A stretch of DNA of 64,000 nt, from NCBI GenBank assembly GCA_013396635.1, contig WBMW01000614.1:299489-363488 (forward strand). Reading direction: 5' to 3'. Position numbers and translations under genes: made by a program. This stretch comes from Penelope pileata (lineage: Eukaryota; Chordata; Aves; Galliformes; Cracidae). Shown piece by piece: positions 61,001-64,000 of the stretch; position 1 is the first letter of the stretch, and each line of letters starts with the position of its first letter. Below the pieces are notes generated by a model. That model worked only from the letters and a program-made list of their open reading frames with translations. It did not search any database and was not told the origin of the DNA.

Positions 61001-64000
61001 AGATTTTTTAGTCTTAGCCAAAGAATGAACGATTAGGTTATTTTCTCATCTTAATAAATGATGCAAAACCTCCAGACATATGGTAGCATTTGTGTACTTC
61101 CAGGCAAGCGATGATAACTTTCAAATGTTACTTCCCCTCCTCCTCCACTACGTGAAACAAACACACTGCAGCCCATTTAAAACTTAGTGACACACACGTT
61201 TAAGAGAAACTATTTCAGTTACAGTTTCCAAATGTCAGATGTATGTGTTAAGTAATTATATTAAGAAATAACGAGGAGATGAACATTATCACCATCGGTT
61301 GGTAAAGTGCCTATGTTTTCCAAGAAAAATTAAAATAATTTTTAGGGACAAAATTTCTGCTTAAATTAGCAAGGAGACCATACCTAAGCCATGTGTCATT
61401 CATAATAACATCTATGAGATTACAGGATTGGTACTGCCTCATCCACTTTTGTAAGCGTTAATCCACAACTGCTTCACTTTTCTTTTTCTAGTTTGAGGTC
61501 CACAACAGGGCTCAATTTTTGAATGAGTCAGTGGCTACAAAATGGCTGAAGACTAAGCGTAGCATTTTTTCAGAAGTAGGAAGCCCACAGATCTCAAAAA
61601 GGCAAGGTATGATATTGTAAATATTGAGGTACTTAATTAGGAAGAGAAGCCACCTCTTAAGACTTTGCCTGTTATTTTCCTTGGAAAGACAAAGCTGCAT
61701 TCCCCCAGCAGCTTTCTGCATTTACAAGATTTGTTCCTGTTCTTGAGAAATGCCTATGTCCTCCCTAAAAATACATAGCACAGTTGTACTGGAATTGTTC
61801 AGACATCCTCTCTGACTGAATGTTATACTGTCATCCATTATTGCTCAAGACTGGTCATAACGCTCTTTAACATTTGTAAAGTTGGAATCCGTTCAGCCTG
61901 TCCACCCAGTAGCTGACTAACTAGACATCATTACATGAAGAGTAATCCGAAGAAAAAGGGAAAACAAATAACCTGAATACCACAACCCACTGTATGCCTG
62001 TATTTTCTCAATCTCAGGCAGTTCCAACACTGAATAAATTGACAAGTGTTTTATCTGTAGCAGCTTCTGAGGTTTTTACAGAGCAAAAACAATGAATAGC
62101 CGGCAATTAATATTATTTTGTGCTTGTAGAATGAAAGGAGAAGTTTAAATAGGCAAATGTTTTCTACTGGTTAGAGGCAAATTCTTGTTATTCCTTTAAA
62201 TTAAAAAAATGCTCTGTGCTTCAGGGGGAAGCAGGCACCAGTAACAACAAGCTGTTCACCACTTTTGAGCCAAATGCTTGCAAAAATACCGAACACAGAA
62301 TACATTCATAACTGCGGCAAGACCGAGTAGGAGCGAAGAAAATCAATAGGGAAAGAACGACATCTCTCTTCACCTTCGCCGAGACTAAAAAGAACAATTC
62401 TTACCCTGAGATGCTACTTACAAGGCTCTGCTTCCAGAAAGTACTTTTATTTTTATATAAATGTGTGTGGAGTTGATGTGAAATCAGAAGCATTTGACCA
62501 AGGAAACGCTTCACCCCTGCATGGGAGCTGGGGTTAATGCAGAGAACCTTAGATTCTGCTCAGAACATACTCCTATTTTTACACCGCGGCGAGCTGTAAA
62601 TTTTCAGATTGAATGCAAGATTACTCTAGCAGCAATTGGCACAAACCCCTAAACAACATCGTGGGCTGTATCTTTAAAAGGTGTCAGAGGAAAAGCAGAT
62701 GAAATGCTGTAATCTCCACCCACTGCCGTTTAAGAGCCGCTGCCCACGCACTCCACACACCCAGCATCCTGAAATCCGCCCTGCTTGAAAAACTCCTCGC
62801 ATTAGGCGATGGAAACTGGGGCTGCGCCGCCACAGCCGCCCCTGCGTGCCGCCCCGCTGCCAGGCTGACAACGGGGAAGCTGTGCTTCCCGAGGGTCTGG
62901 TGCCCACATCGAGCCGCCTTTCCATCAATCAAACAAAAAAGGAGCCCCCAGAACACACGCCATGTGTTTAGGGACAGGGATTTTTTGTTGCTAGGACTTT
63001 TTTTGGGGAGGGGGAGTCTGCCTCCAGTATTCTCAGGTAACATTTACATCAGTCCCTAAAAGGGCTTTGCCCTGCATTAAGGCGAATATTCAGCTTCAGC
63101 ACGTAAAGCACGTCCCGTATCACACAACAGCTTGCATGGCCACTACCCACTGTGCAAAAAGTTCGGAGAAGAGCTTCAGCTCCACGGCTCCTCTTTCTTC
63201 ACAGGAAGAGGATTTCACTGAGAAGGTGCAAACAGGTTGGGCTACAGGGAGGACTGCCCCATTGTATACTGAGAGTTCTCAGAACAGAACTCAGTAAATA
63301 GTCTGTCATGTAGGACCTTTACATTTAATGAATTCCTTCAATATTCTTTGGAAAAAATGCACAGCCCTATATAAAATTTCCATATAAAGTAGTCAACAAG
63401 AGATCTCATGCAGCCATTGCTCAGAATCAACTGTACAGTTTGAGCACGCCTGAATTAAAACACAATTAAAATCATAATTGCCTATCTGCAAGATTTATTG
63501 CCACACTTCAGATCTGGCCTTTCAACATGGGCAAACTTCTTGTAGATTTGGAGAGGACAAGACCACATACCTTCTCCCAGACAGCAACAGCTCCTACCCA
63601 GTAGCTCTTAAGTGGTGGACAGTCTTATTTGGAAAAAAGCAATGAATTCGTATCGCAAGTTAGGAGTTGACGTTGAGAGGATTAAAACTTTTCTATCATA
63701 AAGTGCACGCTCAGATATTTAATAATTACATAAATAAGGAGAAAACATTTGGAAAAGTGGCTTTTGAGATTCTACTACTACGACAAAACAGAAGATCTGC
63801 AATAAAAACAGGCCTTCATTTTTTAAGGGAAAAAAATTCTTAGGAAAACAACATCTTGAGCAGTGTCACTGCAAAGTACAAACTATATTATCTTGCCATA
63901 ATATGTTGTTTCTGTTGGGATGAATTTTAATTGAATAACAAACTAAATATGAACTGCAGGGTATGTGGTAATGCTAAAGAGCTTGGAACGTGGCACTTGA

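Larger units (their letters stand above)
51301..64000. other. Gene-free stretch, distal upstream
   Basis: This is 12.7 kb of AT-rich sequence with no coding exon recognised. It holds the G-rich tract (53581-53637), the 18-bp palindrome (54324-54341), a short hairpin (56261-56283), the TAAAA microsatellite (57985-58019) and a small GC/CpG-enriched patch (about 62770-62930). Frames up to 129 codons (52046-52435 and 59096-59485, +) have no recognisable motif. Confidence 0.6.

Overview
The window looks like bird genomic DNA, most likely from a galliform such as chicken. The evidence is two chicken-type CR1 LINE 3' ends (14709-15199 on +, 16583-17148 on -), very low repeat content, and a compact CpG island. 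I recognise no protein-coding gene. The open reading frames are short, lack family motifs and fit chance, except for the CR1 reverse-transcriptase remnants.

The centre of the window is the miR-221/miR-222 microRNA locus on the minus strand. Pre-miR-222 lies at about 28297-28375 and pre-miR-221 at about 27791-27883, in the vertebrate order (222 upstream of 221). The 3p mature arms match the known vertebrate sequences exactly. About 20 kb upstream, a CpG island (about 48020-48940) holds a minus-facing promoter with an E-box, an NF-Y CCAAT box and a TATA-like box. It is followed by a short non-coding first exon ending in a consensus splice donor at 48564/48563. A strong acceptor (28426-28425) begins the exon that carries both hairpins, and an AATAAA signal with a GU-rich downstream element (26825-26830) would end it. 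Together these outline a host lncRNA of about 22 kb, the bird counterpart of human MIR222HG.

Layout: 1-14.7 kb is gene-free and contains a 62-base C run ending at an N. 14.7-17.15 kb has two CR1 fragments. 17.15-26.8 kb is gene-free. 26.8-48.7 kb is the miR-221/222 host transcript, with a large intron holding a 24-base N gap. 48.0-48.9 kb is the CpG-island promoter. 48.9-64 kb is gene-free upstream DNA with one old MIR-type SINE, a G-rich tract, a TAAAA microsatellite and small palindromes. The hairpins and CR1 copies are direct sequence recognitions. The host gene ends and splicing are inferred from signals and need RNA data.
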